NCBI GenBank assembly: GCA_023400055.1
Contig: JAEXFN010000058.1
Location: forward strand, 1-64,000
Length of the DNA: 64,000 nt
Reading direction: 5' to 3'
From: Bacillota bacterium
GTDB taxonomy: Bacteria > Bacillota > UBA4882 > UBA8346
Shown here: in pieces, positions 25,394 through 34,636 of the stretch
Layout of the letters: each line of letters starts with the position of its first letter
Position numbering within the stretch: the stretch's first letter is position 1
Position numbers and translations under genes: made by a program
Notes under the pieces: model-generated
Told to the model about the DNA's origin: nothing
Database searches by the model: none
The model's input: only the letters and a program-made list of their open reading frames with translations

Positions 25394-26767
25394 CTAGGAT
25401 ACGGTGACATCCGCAATGCCGGCGATGCGCGCATATAGCGGATCGAGCGCCACCAGGTCGTCGGGCCCCAGGTCGCCCAGGCTGGACTTGCCCAGCGTTC
25501 GGGCCAACGCTTGCATTTCCCGGACACAGCTTTCTAAATAATGGTACAGGTGCAAGGCGCCGAGATCCGGATCGTATTGCTCCTTCTCCTTAGCGTCGTT
25601 ATAGAGCAGGCCGGTGGGCGGTTCCCAGGGAACGCACTTGGTCGTCTGGGTGTGCGACTGGGCGAGCGCGGTGATGGTCCCGAGCAACACCGCATCCGCA
25701 CCGAGGGCCAGACATTTAGCGAAATCGCCGGGTTTGGCCAATCCGCCACCGACGACCAGCGAGACCCGGCCGCGCACCTGCTGTGATTCCAGATAGCGGA
25801 CGGCCCGGCACAACGCCGGGAAGATCGGCAGACCCAAATCATCCATGAACAAGCCCATCCCGCCATGGGTGCCGCCTTCCAGGCCGTCGAAGCTGAGGAC
25901 GTCGACGCCGCCATCGAGGAAGCGTTCCAGCTCCTGTTCCAGGTACTGGCTGGCGCCGAACTTGACCCCGACCGGCACCCCGCCGCCCACCTCCTTTAAG
26001 CTTTGAATCAGCTGGCGCCACTCGGCCGCGTTTCTCACCTCGGGCAACCGGGCTTCCATCAAGACCTCCAAGCCGGGGAGGGTTTTATAACGTTCGGCAA
26101 CCTCCGGAGTGATTTTTTTGCCTTTAATGCGGACCGGGGCCGAACCGCGCGCCGAATGGCCGAGCGCGATCTCGATCAGGTCGGCCTTTTTCAGGATGGC
26201 TTCCGTCTTGGACCAAAAGCCCCGGGTGTATTGAATGATCAAACGGTCGGCAAAGGTCCGCTCCTCGATCAGAAAGGGCCCGTTGCCGGTGTTGGCGGCG
26301 GTTCCTGCCAGCGTGGCCGCCTTGGCCAAGGCGATCTTGGCCCGCAAACTGTAGCCGCTGCCATAGGCCATGCCGCCGATGAGAATCGGGATCTTCAGAC
26401 GCATGGGTTTCAAAGCCTGCGGCCCCAGTTCCACCGCGGTTTCCACCGGCGTCTCCGCCGCCAGAGGCGGCCGGCTCAGGTAGACCGGTTTGAACTGCAG
26501 CCGGTCCCAGCTGAAGACGGCGCCGATGGACCCATAGGGGCGGTCCAACGGTTTGCCATTCTGGGCCCGCATGTTGGCTTCAAAAAAATTACGCCAGGTT
26601 AATTTGCGCAACAAACTGACGGTTTCCAACCGCGCCTTTCCGATTGCCGTCCGATGCCGGGCGCGCTTCGGGCGGAACCCCTCGAACCAGGCCGACCAAG
26701 CGCCCACCACCGCCAGCAGCAGCAAGCCGCAGACCGTTCCGCCGACAACCATTCCTACCATGCCCAT
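25394..26767 (-). CDS. FMN-binding glutamate synthase domain protein
   Basis: A 457-residue protein with one N-terminal transmembrane helix (about 3-25), then a GltS-type FMN/glutamate synthase central domain. Family motifs include PILIGGMAYGSGYSLRAKIA, GNGPFLIEER, VGVKFGAS, VDVLSFDGLEGGTHGG and SLVVGGGLAKPGDFAK. Stand-alone homologues without the amidotransferase domain occur in many bacteria and archaea; the membrane anchor suggests electron input from a membrane partner. The ammonia donor and redox partner are not in the window. The start is uncertain: ATGs at 26767 and 26761 both lack an ideal ribosome binding site. Confidence 0.85.
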   Translation of the reverse strand: MGMVGMVVGGTVCGLLLLAVVGAWSAWFEGFRPKRARHRTAIGKARLETVSLLRKLTWRNFFEANMRAQNGKPLDRPYGSIGAVFSWDRLQFKPVYLSRPPLAAETPVETAVELGPQALKPMRLKIPILIGGMAYGSGYSLRAKIALAKAATLAGTAANTGNGPFLIEERTFADRLIIQYTRGFWSKTEAILKKADLIEIALGHSARGSAPVRIKGKKITPEVAERYKTLPGLEVLMEARLPEVRNAAEWRQLIQSLKEVGGGVPVGVKFGASQYLEQELERFLDGGVDVLSFDGLEGGTHGGMGLFMDDLGLPIFPALCRAVRYLESQQVRGRVSLVVGGGLAKPGDFAKCLALGADAVLLGTITALAQSHTQTTKCVPWEPPTGLLYNDAKEKEQYDPDLGALHLYHYLESCVREMQALARTLGKSSLGDLGPDDLVALDPLYARIAGIADVTVS

Positions 26768-26971
26768 GGCCAATTCTTTTCCCGTCCCCGCAAATAGCCG
26801 CGCTTCGCCGCGGCACTCCTGGCGGCGGCTCCTCTTCCCCGTCAATTTTCCTTGGTATTTTCAGCATTCCCAAGTCTTAATATACCCCGTCCGGCCCGGC
26901 CGAAAGCCGTCGTCAAGCCGCCAAAATTCAGCGGCCCCAATCAAAAAATCCCCGCTGTCTGGCGCACGGTA

Positions 26972-27307
26972 GGTTCAAAACGGCCGCCAGAAGTGCTTGA
27001 TTCACAGCCGGAAGATCTTTATCCACCAAAGTTAGATCTCGATTCACAAAAGATCGATCTGAAATCATCCCGGACAGATCTTTATTAACAAAAGATCGAT
27101 CTTTATTCACAAAAGGAAGATCTTTATCCACAAAAGATCGATCTGGAATCGTCCCAGACAGATCTTTATTAACAAAAGATCGATCTTTATTCACAAAAGG
27201 AAGATCTTTATCCACAAAAGATCGATCTGGAATCATTCCAGACAGATCTTTATTCACAAAAGATCGATCTTTATTCACAAAAGGAAGATCTTAATGATTA
27301 TCACGTT
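26972..27307 (+). repeat. 21-bp periodic array, family B (copy 2, 16 units)
   Basis: Sixteen 21-bp units; exact GATCT starts recur at 27014, 27035, 27056 and so on to 27287. The core unit is near-palindromic (GATCTTT...AAAGATC). Four units form an 84-bp higher-order repeat present about three times. The first unit (GGTTCAAAACGGCCGC) and the last (GATCTTAATGATTATCA + GTTAGCTCC) match the ends of the inverted copy at 11690-11815. Non-coding, although frames stay open as heptapeptide repeats. Confidence 0.9.
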
Positions 27308-28091
27308 AGCTCCACAAAGACGCAGTTGGTTTTCGATGGGAGATTGGTTTGACTTGAATTGTAAGCAAAAGTGTTTGGGTATGATGGTTTTAAGTTTGGG
27401 ATCTAAAACAAGGATTCCGCCTGCGGGCGGGCAGGGGTTTAGCGGCAAACCCCTTGCAACCCCGCCGCTAAGGGGACGCTGCTTCCCCTTAGAACCCCTC
27501 CAATGTCCGGTTCATCCCTGAACCGGCAAGGTAAATGGACAATGAAGTTTGCCGCCGGCCTCCCTTGCCGGCGTCTTCCATAGGATGGTCCCGAGCCGAC
27601 GGCGATGCTTTCATCCGGACAGCAACGCCGCGCAGCCGCCATCCTTGGCGGCTGTTTGAATGCAAAAATGTATAGACTTCTTTTTTAGGCTAGATTATCT
27701 ACCCGAGCGGTCTACAGGGAGGTAGACCGGCACGGCATTGCGAATGGAGCGCATGCCGTTGCCAAACAAAAATTACTTTCAAAAAGAGATGCGATTGGCA
27801 GAATAGTTTCTTAATAGCATTTAGTACGTTTGGTAAAGGTAAATACCGGGTCAAGGGCCGGCATGAGGCCCTGCGGCGGGGTAGGTCCACGGTGTTGGGG
27901 TTGGCCGTTCAACCCCTGAACACTTCGCACAAGATTAAGCTGGATAGGCATGACTTTCTCCTATAGAACACATCTTTCTTTCACTCAACATCGTTTTAAC
28001 CCTAGGTTTTGTTATAATCTGTTCTTTGATAAATTGGGCAAGGCTCGCTTGCCAACACCCTCCCATCCGGCCAGGGTTTTTCAGAATGATT
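27308..28091. other. Long non-coding gap after array B copy 2
   Basis: No credible gene. The stretch has GC-rich hairpins (for example around 27440-27500, CCCCTTAG words), a long AT-rich tail and GGCAAG/CTTGCC at about 28036-28052. Nothing identifies a promoter or RNA gene. Confidence 0.4.
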
Positions 28092-30422
28092 TTAGATCAC
28101 ATCTTGAAACGCCTTTTGGTCCGGATCCAACCCGATGACCAGGGTCTTCCCGGGTTGGGAATGGCATTCGGCGCCGCCGACCAGCAGCGGCAGCGGATCC
28201 CCGGCCAGCTGGGCGACGCGTAGCTGGGTTTTGGCGATATCCAGCTTTAATTTGCGGCCCCGGAAAACGATCTGAAAGGAATAGCCCTCCCATTGGGCCG
28301 GCACATACGGGTTCAGCTGCAGACGGTCATCCTTGACGGACACGCCGGCGAAACCCTGGACGATGGCCAGCCAGCTCCCGGCCATGCTCGTCAGGTGGAT
28401 TCCGTCGGCGGTGTCGGCGTTATAATTATCCAGATCCAGCCGGGCGGTGCGCAAATAGAGCTGGTAGGCTTTCTCGCGGTAGCCGATCCGGCTGGCCAGT
28501 ATCGAATGGATGCTGGCGGAGAGCGATGACTCGTGCACCGTGCGCGGCTCGTAGAAATCGAAGTTCCGTTTCTGGCAGTCCGGGTCGAACCGCTCCGGGA
28601 AGAAATACAGCCCCTGCAGCACATCGGCTTGCTTGATAAAGCAGGAGCGCAGGATCCGGTCCCAGGACCAGTGCTGGTTCAGCGGCAGTTCCGCCGGGTC
28701 CAGCTCCGCCGCCAGCCGCTGTTCTTTGTCGAGATACTGGTCATTCTGCTCGAAGATCCCCAATTCTTCGCAGCGGGGATAGTACATCCTAGCGATGATC
28801 GCCGCCCATTGCTGCAACTCGGCCGGGTCCAGGCCCAACCGGGCGACCAGTTCCGCCGCCAGCCGGCCGTCGCTCTGCCGGACCGCCTCCAATGAACTCA
28901 GGGTATACTCCAGGGTCCAGGTGGCCATGGTGTTGGTATACCAGTTATTGTTGACGTTGTTCTCATATTCGTTGGGGCCGGTGACGCCGAGGATCAGGTA
29001 CTGGTCGCGCCGGGGCTGGTAAGTGACCCGGCTGGCCCAAAACCGGCTGAGTTCGAGCAATACCTCCAGCCCGTACCGGGCGAGGTAGGAACGGTCACCG
29101 GTGTAATGAGTGTAGTTATAGATGGCGTAGGCGATGGCCCCGTTGCGGTGGATCTCCTCGAAAGTGATCTCCCACTCGTTATGACACTCCCGGCCATCGA
29201 TGGTGACCATCGGGAACAGCGCCCCTTTCAGGCCGAGCCGGGCGGCATTCTCGCGGGCCGGATCCAGCTGGAGATAACGGTAATACAACAGGTTCCGGGC
29301 GACTTCCGGATCGGTGTAAAGGTAAAACGGGAAACAGAAAGCTTCGGTATCCCAGTAGGTTCCGCCGCCGTACTTCTCGCCGCTGAAGCCCTTCGGGCCG
29401 ATGTTCAGCCGGGGATCCTTGCCGGTGTAGGTCTGATTCAGCTGAAAGATATTATAGCGGATGCCCTGTTGGGCCAGGGCGTCGCCGCGAATGACCAGAT
29501 CGCTCTCCTCCCACCGGGCGGCCATCTCCCGCAAATGCTCCGCCAAAAGCGCCGGATAGCCCCGATCGACGGCGCCCTGCAGCTTGGCAAGGGCGATCTC
29601 CGTCAGGCAGTCGACCGGATAATCGCGGGAGGTGCAGACGACGACCAGCTTTTGCAGGGTCAGGGTTTGGCCCTGCTCGACCTCGATCTCCTGCCGCCAG
29701 CCGACCCACTTGGAACGGGCCAGCGGTTCCTGACAGGGAAAGAGCTCATCCTGGCCCAAAAACAACTTGGTGGCCATCGCCGTCGCCACGGTGAAGGCGC
29801 TCTTTTTGGTCCGCATCACCAGCAAAGCCCAGTCGGAGTCGACCGAGTGCCCGATCTCCTCCCAGAATTTCTCGCCGTAATTGGCGTCCTCGTTGGCGAT
29901 ATCGCCGTCGAGGTAGGGGGTCAACACTACCGTTCCCGCGTAATTAAGCGGCGTAATCTCTATCGTCACACCGGCCAGGTTATTCTCGGCCATGCTCAGG
30001 AAACGGCTAAAAACGAAGGCGGTCTCCCGGCCGTCCGCAGCGATCCAGGTGAAGGAGCGGATCAGCCGGCCCTGCTTCATATCCAGTTCGCGCCGGTAAT
30101 CCCGGATCCGGCAGCGGGCCAGGTCCAGCTCGACGCCGTCGCTGGCGATCCCCACGCCGATCCAGTTGGTCGAGTTGATCATTTTGGCGAAAAACTCCGG
30201 GTACCCCACCTTCCACCAACCGACCCGGGTCTTGTCCGGATAAAAGATGCCCGCCAGGTAAGTCCCGGGCAGACTGTCGCCCGAATAGGCCTCCTCGAAA
30301 AAACCGCGCAAACCCATGTGCTCGTTGCCCAAGCTGAAAATGCTCTCGGACCAGCGATTGGTCGCCGGGTCCAAGGCTGGCTCGATGATCCGCCATTCAT
30401 CCACGCCGAACTTCGCATTCAT
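28092..30422 (-). CDS. GH65 glycoside phosphorylase, maltose phosphorylase-like
   Basis: A 776-residue inverting phosphorylase that splits an alpha-glucobiose with phosphate into beta-glucose-1-phosphate and glucose. The GH65 catalytic region reads GVTGPNEYENNVNNNWYTN, with the general acid Glu in NEYE; this form fits maltose phosphorylases better than kojibiose or trehalose enzymes, but specificity should be treated as open. Phosphate-loop motifs near the C-terminus include ESSLSASIHSILA. There is no signal peptide. GGAGG precedes the ATG at 30422. A consensus promoter and a GCAAACGTTTGC operator lie upstream, shared with the divergent LacI regulator. No beta-phosphoglucomutase gene is adjacent. 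Confidence 0.9.
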   Translation of the reverse strand: MNAKFGVDEWRIIEPALDPATNRWSESIFSLGNEHMGLRGFFEEAYSGDSLPGTYLAGIFYPDKTRVGWWKVGYPEFFAKMINSTNWIGVGIASDGVELDLARCRIRDYRRELDMKQGRLIRSFTWIAADGRETAFVFSRFLSMAENNLAGVTIEITPLNYAGTVVLTPYLDGDIANEDANYGEKFWEEIGHSVDSDWALLVMRTKKSAFTVATAMATKLFLGQDELFPCQEPLARSKWVGWRQEIEVEQGQTLTLQKLVVVCTSRDYPVDCLTEIALAKLQGAVDRGYPALLAEHLREMAARWEESDLVIRGDALAQQGIRYNIFQLNQTYTGKDPRLNIGPKGFSGEKYGGGTYWDTEAFCFPFYLYTDPEVARNLLYYRYLQLDPARENAARLGLKGALFPMVTIDGRECHNEWEITFEEIHRNGAIAYAIYNYTHYTGDRSYLARYGLEVLLELSRFWASRVTYQPRRDQYLILGVTGPNEYENNVNNNWYTNTMATWTLEYTLSSLEAVRQSDGRLAAELVARLGLDPAELQQWAAIIARMYYPRCEELGIFEQNDQYLDKEQRLAAELDPAELPLNQHWSWDRILRSCFIKQADVLQGLYFFPERFDPDCQKRNFDFYEPRTVHESSLSASIHSILASRIGYREKAYQLYLRTARLDLDNYNADTADGIHLTSMAGSWLAIVQGFAGVSVKDDRLQLNPYVPAQWEGYSFQIVFRGRKLKLDIAKTQLRVAQLAGDPLPLLVGGAECHSQPGKTLVIGLDPDQKAFQDVI

Positions 30423-30517
30423 CAACGGTTCCTCCAAAAAATGGCTTCCAAACCTGGGGACGCTCTATTCATAGCAAAATGCCGAAAAACGGACATTTCT
30501 GGAAATAAGGCAATTTA

Positions 30518-30547
30518 ATTATATAAGCAAGCAATATTTTATGTCAA
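30518..30547 (-). promoter_or_regulatory. Sigma-A promoter of the GH65 gene
   Basis: On the minus strand TTGACA (30542-30547) and TATAAT (30518-30523) have an 18-bp spacer. The LacI-type operator abuts the -35 element. Confidence 0.8.
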
Positions 30548-30559
30548 GCAAACGTTTGC
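30548..30559. promoter_or_regulatory. LacI-family operator palindrome
   Basis: GCAAACGTTTGC is a perfect 12-bp palindrome with the central CG typical of LacI/GalR operators. It directly adjoins the -35 of the GH65 promoter and lies upstream of the lacI-type gene. A near copy at 31864-31875 precedes the ABC importer. Confidence 0.8.
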
Positions 30560-30705
30560 ACAATTCTACCCTTTGTGATACTTTGATGGCAGCGCTACGT
30601 TACACTTACCAAATTCGGGCGGACGCCAAAGAGGATTTCCGCCCCAAACCAAGAATAGACAATATTTTATGGAATTCACTGTCACAAGAAGGAAAGGAAG
30701 TCGCG

Positions 30706-31722
30706 ATGGCTACCATCAAGGATGTCGCACAGCTGGCAAACGTTTCTCCTTCGACCGTCTCCCGGGTGATCGCCGACAACAACCGGATCAGCGACGAAAC
30801 CAAGCACCGGGTCAGGCAAGCGATGCAAGAGCTGCATTATCACCCCAATCTGATTGCCCGCAGCCTGATCAAACGCTCCAGCCAAACGCTGGGCCTGGTC
30901 TTATCCCGCTCTACCGACAGCGCTTTTTCCAATCCTTTTTTCCCGGAAATCATCCGGGGCATCAGCGCCGTCTCCAAACGCTACCATTACGGGTTGATGC
31001 TGGCCACTGCTGAGGATTACGCGGAAGAGGCCAAACTCTGCCTGCGGATGATGACCGAACGGCGGGTCGACGGCGTGCTGTTGCTGGCGTCGCGGGTCCA
31101 CGACGACCTGATTCAGGAGTTGTCCGCCAACGACTGCCCCTTTGTGGTGCTGGGGCGGGCACCGGAGGGTCTCCGCTGCTACGCGGTGAATAACGATAAT
31201 ATCCAAGCCGCTTACTCGGCGGTGCGCCATCTGCTGAGCCTCGGCCATCAGCGCATCGCCTTGCTGAACGGCCCGGACGATTACACCTTTTGCCAGGACC
31301 GTTTCGAAGGATACCGCTTCGCCTTCCGGGAATTCGGCCTGGAGAGCGACCCCGCGCTGATCAAGAACGGTAGCCTGACCCCGGAAGACGGCTACCGGCT
31401 GACCCAGGAGCTCTGGCAGGCGGACCCGGCGCCCACCGCCCTCTTTTGTGTGGACGACGTCATGGCCATCGGCGCTTACCGGGCCGTCAAGGAGCGGAGA
31501 ATGGCCATTCCCGGCGACATCGCGGTGGTCGGTTTCAACGACGATCCCTTGGCTTCGGTCATCGAACCGCATTTGACCACGGTGCGCATTCCCATCTACG
31601 AGATGGGCGTCAGCGCCGCGGAGATGATCCTGCAGATCCTGGAGGGCGCCGAACCGTTCCCGCCTCAAAAAATTCTCTCGTCCGAATTGATCATCCGGCA
31701 ATCCTGCGGCGCCAGGCCCTAA
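30706..31722 (+). CDS. LacI-family transcriptional regulator
   Basis: A 338-residue regulator. The N-terminal HTH reads TIKDVAQLANVSPSTVSRVI with the hinge helix near 50-60; the rest is a periplasmic-binding-protein-like sugar sensor (CVDDVMAIGAYRAVKE, VAVVGFNDDPLASVIEPHLTTV). The ATG at 30706 follows GGAAAGGAAG; a longer frame reads back through the operator. It sits between the GH65 phosphorylase and an ABC importer, each with the same operator, so it very likely represses both until an alpha-glucoside is present. Confidence 0.94.
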   Translation: MATIKDVAQLANVSPSTVSRVIADNNRISDETKHRVRQAMQELHYHPNLIARSLIKRSSQTLGLVLSRSTDSAFSNPFFPEIIRGISAVSKRYHYGLMLATAEDYAEEAKLCLRMMTERRVDGVLLLASRVHDDLIQELSANDCPFVVLGRAPEGLRCYAVNNDNIQAAYSAVRHLLSLGHQRIALLNGPDDYTFCQDRFEGYRFAFREFGLESDPALIKNGSLTPEDGYRLTQELWQADPAPTALFCVDDVMAIGAYRAVKERRMAIPGDIAVVGFNDDPLASVIEPHLTTVRIPIYEMGVSAAEMILQILEGAEPFPPQKILSSELIIRQSCGARP

Positions 31723-31863
31723 CCGTCCCGCGGCTCCCCCGTTGATCGAAAAACCCTGCAGCAATCCCCTTCGCTGATCGGCGATCCCAATGCGACGGAT
31801 TCGTTAACAAATTTTTCTAGAGAAAGAAGGAAATTGGCAACTGGAAAAGAATTATTTGGTTAT

Positions 31864-31875
31864 GCAAACGTTAGC
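31864..31875. promoter_or_regulatory. Second LacI-type operator
   Basis: GCAAACGTTAGC matches the 30548 palindrome at 11 of 12 positions and lies 106 bp upstream of the binding-protein start. It links the importer to the LacI regulator. Confidence 0.7.
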
Positions 31876-31981
31876 GCAAATCCAGTTTCCGGTCCTGCTG
31901 CAACCATCCGCATAACGCAAAGGGGGTATCCGCGGCCCGAATCAACCAGCGGTCGATCAAAAAATTGGGAGGGATTCGTCA

Positions 31982-33229
31982 ATGAACGGAAAATGGTTGA
32001 AGGTCCTTTTTTTAACTTTGGCTCTGGGACTCGTCGGGGGGACGGTGCTGGCGGCCGACAACGTCAAGTTGAACTTCTTCTTTTACAAACAGGAGATCAG
32101 CGACCAATTAAAAGAGATGGCCGCCACGTTCACCAAAACCCACCCCAACATCACCATCGATCTGGAAATGGTGCCCAATGACAGCATGGCGGTGCTGCGC
32201 TCCAGGATGGCCAGCGGCCAGGCGCCCGAACTGATCCAGTTGCAGTCCTACGCCGCGGTCTTTGAGTTTGCCCAAGCAGGGTGGCTGGCCGATCTGACCA
32301 AGGAGCCGGTCCTGGCCAAAGTGGCCGCCAACACCAAGACCGCCGTTACTTACAAAGGCAAGATTTACGCACTGCCGATGGACGTCGCCGGCATCGGCAT
32401 CATTTACAATAAAGACATCTTCAAGAAATACAATCTTCAACCGCCGACGACTTTCAACCAGCTGCGCGCGATCTGCGCGGCGCTGAAGAAGAACAAGATC
32501 ACCCCGTTTGCCTCGATGTTCAAGGTCAACTGGTCGCTGGGGCATTTCCTGTCGATGGCCCACACCACCCTGGCCGGACCCAAGGTACTGCCGTGGATCG
32601 AAGCAATGAACCAGGGCAAAGGCTCCTTCGCCGATCCGGTCAACCCTACCGAGCTCTTCCGGCTGCTGGACTTCTATAAGGCCAATTCCGATCCGAAGGC
32701 CGCCGAGTTCGACTGGAACGAGCAGCAGGCTTCGTTCGCCAAGGGTGAAGCGGCGATGATGGTGCAGGGCCTCTGGTCCTACGGCGCGGCCATCGCCACC
32801 AACCCCAAACTGAACTGCGGCTTTATCCCGTTCCCCTGCAGCAACGTAGCCAAGAACAACAAGCTGTTCGCCGACGTCGACTCCACCCTGGCCGTGGCCG
32901 CCTCCGCCAGCCCGGAGAAGATCAAGGCCGCCAAGACCTTCCTGGAATGGCTGGCCACTCCGGAAGCGATCAAGATCTGGGTCGAAAAATGCAAGCTGGT
33001 GCCGACCTTCAAAGGCGCCGATGTCTCCAAGATGGACGCCCCCTTCCAGGATCTGGTCTCCTATCTCAATTCCGGCAAGACCAACCCCTGGGCCTTCTCG
33101 ATGTACCCGGTGGCCGCCTTCGAAGACGCCACCAAGAACGGCGCCCAGGAATACATCTTCGGCCGCAAGAGCGCCCAGCAAGTGATCCAGTATTTCGACG
33201 AAACCTGGCGCAAAGCCATCAAAAAGTAA
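31982..33229 (+). CDS. Sugar ABC transporter substrate-binding protein
   Basis: A 415-residue exported binding protein of the MalE/MsmE (extracellular solute-binding family 1) type. A signal peptide covers about 1-24 (ending TVLAAD, no lipobox cysteine visible). The mature part has LIQLQSYAAVFEFAQAGWL and IYALPMDVAGIGIIYNKDIF. GGGAGGG precedes the ATG. It is first in a three-gene importer operon; the GH65 phosphorylase and LacI context suggests maltose-like alpha-glucosides as ligand. A strong intercistronic hairpin follows, probably raising its expression over the permeases. Confidence 0.92.
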   Translation: MNGKWLKVLFLTLALGLVGGTVLAADNVKLNFFFYKQEISDQLKEMAATFTKTHPNITIDLEMVPNDSMAVLRSRMASGQAPELIQLQSYAAVFEFAQAGWLADLTKEPVLAKVAANTKTAVTYKGKIYALPMDVAGIGIIYNKDIFKKYNLQPPTTFNQLRAICAALKKNKITPFASMFKVNWSLGHFLSMAHTTLAGPKVLPWIEAMNQGKGSFADPVNPTELFRLLDFYKANSDPKAAEFDWNEQQASFAKGEAAMMVQGLWSYGAAIATNPKLNCGFIPFPCSNVAKNNKLFADVDSTLAVAASASPEKIKAAKTFLEWLATPEAIKIWVEKCKLVPTFKGADVSKMDAPFQDLVSYLNSGKTNPWAFSMYPVAAFEDATKNGAQEYIFGRKSAQQVIQYFDETWRKAIKK

Positions 33230-33244
33230 CGCCTTTGCTGCCCA

Positions 33245-33273
33245 AAGAGCGGACGGGCGCACCGTCCGCTCTT
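33245..33273 (+). promoter_or_regulatory. Intercistronic hairpin after the binding protein
   Basis: AAGAGCGGACGG/CCGTCCGCTCTT forms a perfect 12-bp stem with a 5-nt loop between binding protein and first permease. There is no T-tract, so it more likely protects the upstream mRNA 3' end than terminates. Confidence 0.65.
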
Positions 33274-33304
33274 CCCGTCGGCCCGAGCGTAAAAGGAGCG
33301 AGAA

Positions 33305-34636
33305 ATGGTCGCCACCCAACGAAGCAAGATCTTTTACTTCATCCTCTTCCTGCTGCCGGCCTCCTTGCTTTACGGGCTTTTTTTCATCGGCCCCTTTTTC
33401 CAGGGGATCCAATATTCATTCACCGATTGGAACGGCATCGTCCCGGAGATTCCGTTCATCATCAGCCGCGCCGATTTTCAGCAGCGGATCGTCGACCGGC
33501 TCGGACCGGGCCCGGCGTTGCGCGATCTCCGGAAATATTACCGGCTGGACGAGGGCGGGGAAAACTATCGTCTGACCAGCTGGATCCAAGAAAATGGCGC
33601 TTCGCGGCCGCTGAACCGCGCCGAACGCAGTCGGATCAAGCACGTCTTGAGCTCCGTGGGGATCCGCGCCATTCATTTCATCGGCCTTGAGAACTACCGC
33701 CAGATGTTTCTGAATGACCAACGGTTCGTACCCCGGCTCGAAACCAAATTCTTATTTAATGAATTCGACGATCTGCCCCAGGCCATCCCGGCCAGGGATT
33801 TTCATAGATATCTCCTGGCGCACTTGCCCAATTCCGCCGAAAGAGAGCTGGTGCTCTCCAACTACCGGTCGAATCAAACCGGCAAAGCTTACACATTGGC
33901 CGAAAACATCTCCGACGCCACGGCGGACCGTTTACGGACCGTCCTCAGCAAGCGGATGTATTCGACCCTCTTCGTTCCCGGCGTCATCGGGTTTACCCTG
34001 TTCTTTACCATCGGCAATGTGATCTTCTCCAACCTCCTGGCGCTGGTTTTGGCGCTCGTCCTGGACACCAAAATGAAGACCAAGAACATCCTGCGCTCGA
34101 TCTTTTTCTTCCCCAACGTGTTGAGCCTGGTGATCGTCGCCTTTGTCTGGTCTTTCGTGTTCCGGTTGATCTTCCCGTTGCTCACCGGCATCCCGGTCTG
34201 GCTGGGCAGTCCGGATCTGGCGCCCTACGCCTTGCTAATGGTCACAGTTTGGCAGGGCTGCGGCTGGTTGATGATCATTTACCTGGCCGGTTTGCAGACG
34301 ATCCCGGTGGATATCATCGAGGTGGCCGCCATCGACGGCGCCGGCTGGTGGCAGCGGTTGCGCCATATTACCATCCCCCTGCTGGTCCCGGCCTTCACCA
34401 TCTGCACCTTTTTCAGCCTGGCCAATTCGTTGAAGACCTTCGATGTGATCATGGCGCTGACCCAGGGCGGACCCGGTTACGTTACCACCCCGATCGTGCT
34501 CGACATTTACTACAACGCCTTCCGGGACAATCAGTTCGGTTACGCCACCGCCAAGGCGGTCTTCCTCTGCCTGATGATCATGGTCATCACCGGCGTGCAG
34601 CTATATTTCATGAAAAGGCGGGAGATGGAGCTATGA
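33305..34636 (+). CDS. ABC sugar permease with large inserted loop (MalF-type)
   Basis: A 443-residue inner-membrane permease, about 140 residues longer than the usual ~300. TM1 is at about 10-32. An extracytoplasmic, charged segment of ~170 residues follows, then TM2 onward from about 220. The EAA loop reads EVAAIDGAGWWQRLRHITIPLL. Extra periplasmic domains between early helices occur in enteric MalF, where they contact the binding protein. AAAGGAGCG precedes the ATG. It overlaps the second permease by ATGA. No ATPase gene lies nearby, so a shared MsmK/UgpC-type ATPase is likely. Confidence 0.9.
   Translation: MVATQRSKIFYFILFLLPASLLYGLFFIGPFFQGIQYSFTDWNGIVPEIPFIISRADFQQRIVDRLGPGPALRDLRKYYRLDEGGENYRLTSWIQENGASRPLNRAERSRIKHVLSSVGIRAIHFIGLENYRQMFLNDQRFVPRLETKFLFNEFDDLPQAIPARDFHRYLLAHLPNSAERELVLSNYRSNQTGKAYTLAENISDATADRLRTVLSKRMYSTLFVPGVIGFTLFFTIGNVIFSNLLALVLALVLDTKMKTKNILRSIFFFPNVLSLVIVAFVWSFVFRLIFPLLTGIPVWLGSPDLAPYALLMVTVWQGCGWLMIIYLAGLQTIPVDIIEVAAIDGAGWWQRLRHITIPLLVPAFTICTFFSLANSLKTFDVIMALTQGGPGYVTTPIVLDIYYNAFRDNQFGYATAKAVFLCLMIMVITGVQLYFMKRREMEL

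Noticed and set aside
26928..27278. Minus-strand frame encoding DRSFVNK/DLPFVNK heptads
   Set aside because: It coincides with the family B array, lacks a start signal, and the matching array at 11690 does not preserve the frame as a protein.
26993..27300. Tandem GATC-rich repeats as a CRISPR array
   Set aside because: Units are contiguous 21-mers without unique spacers and no cas gene is present.
27420..27660. GC-rich gap as an insertion-sequence remnant
   Set aside because: No transposase fragment, terminal inverted repeats or target duplication could be found.
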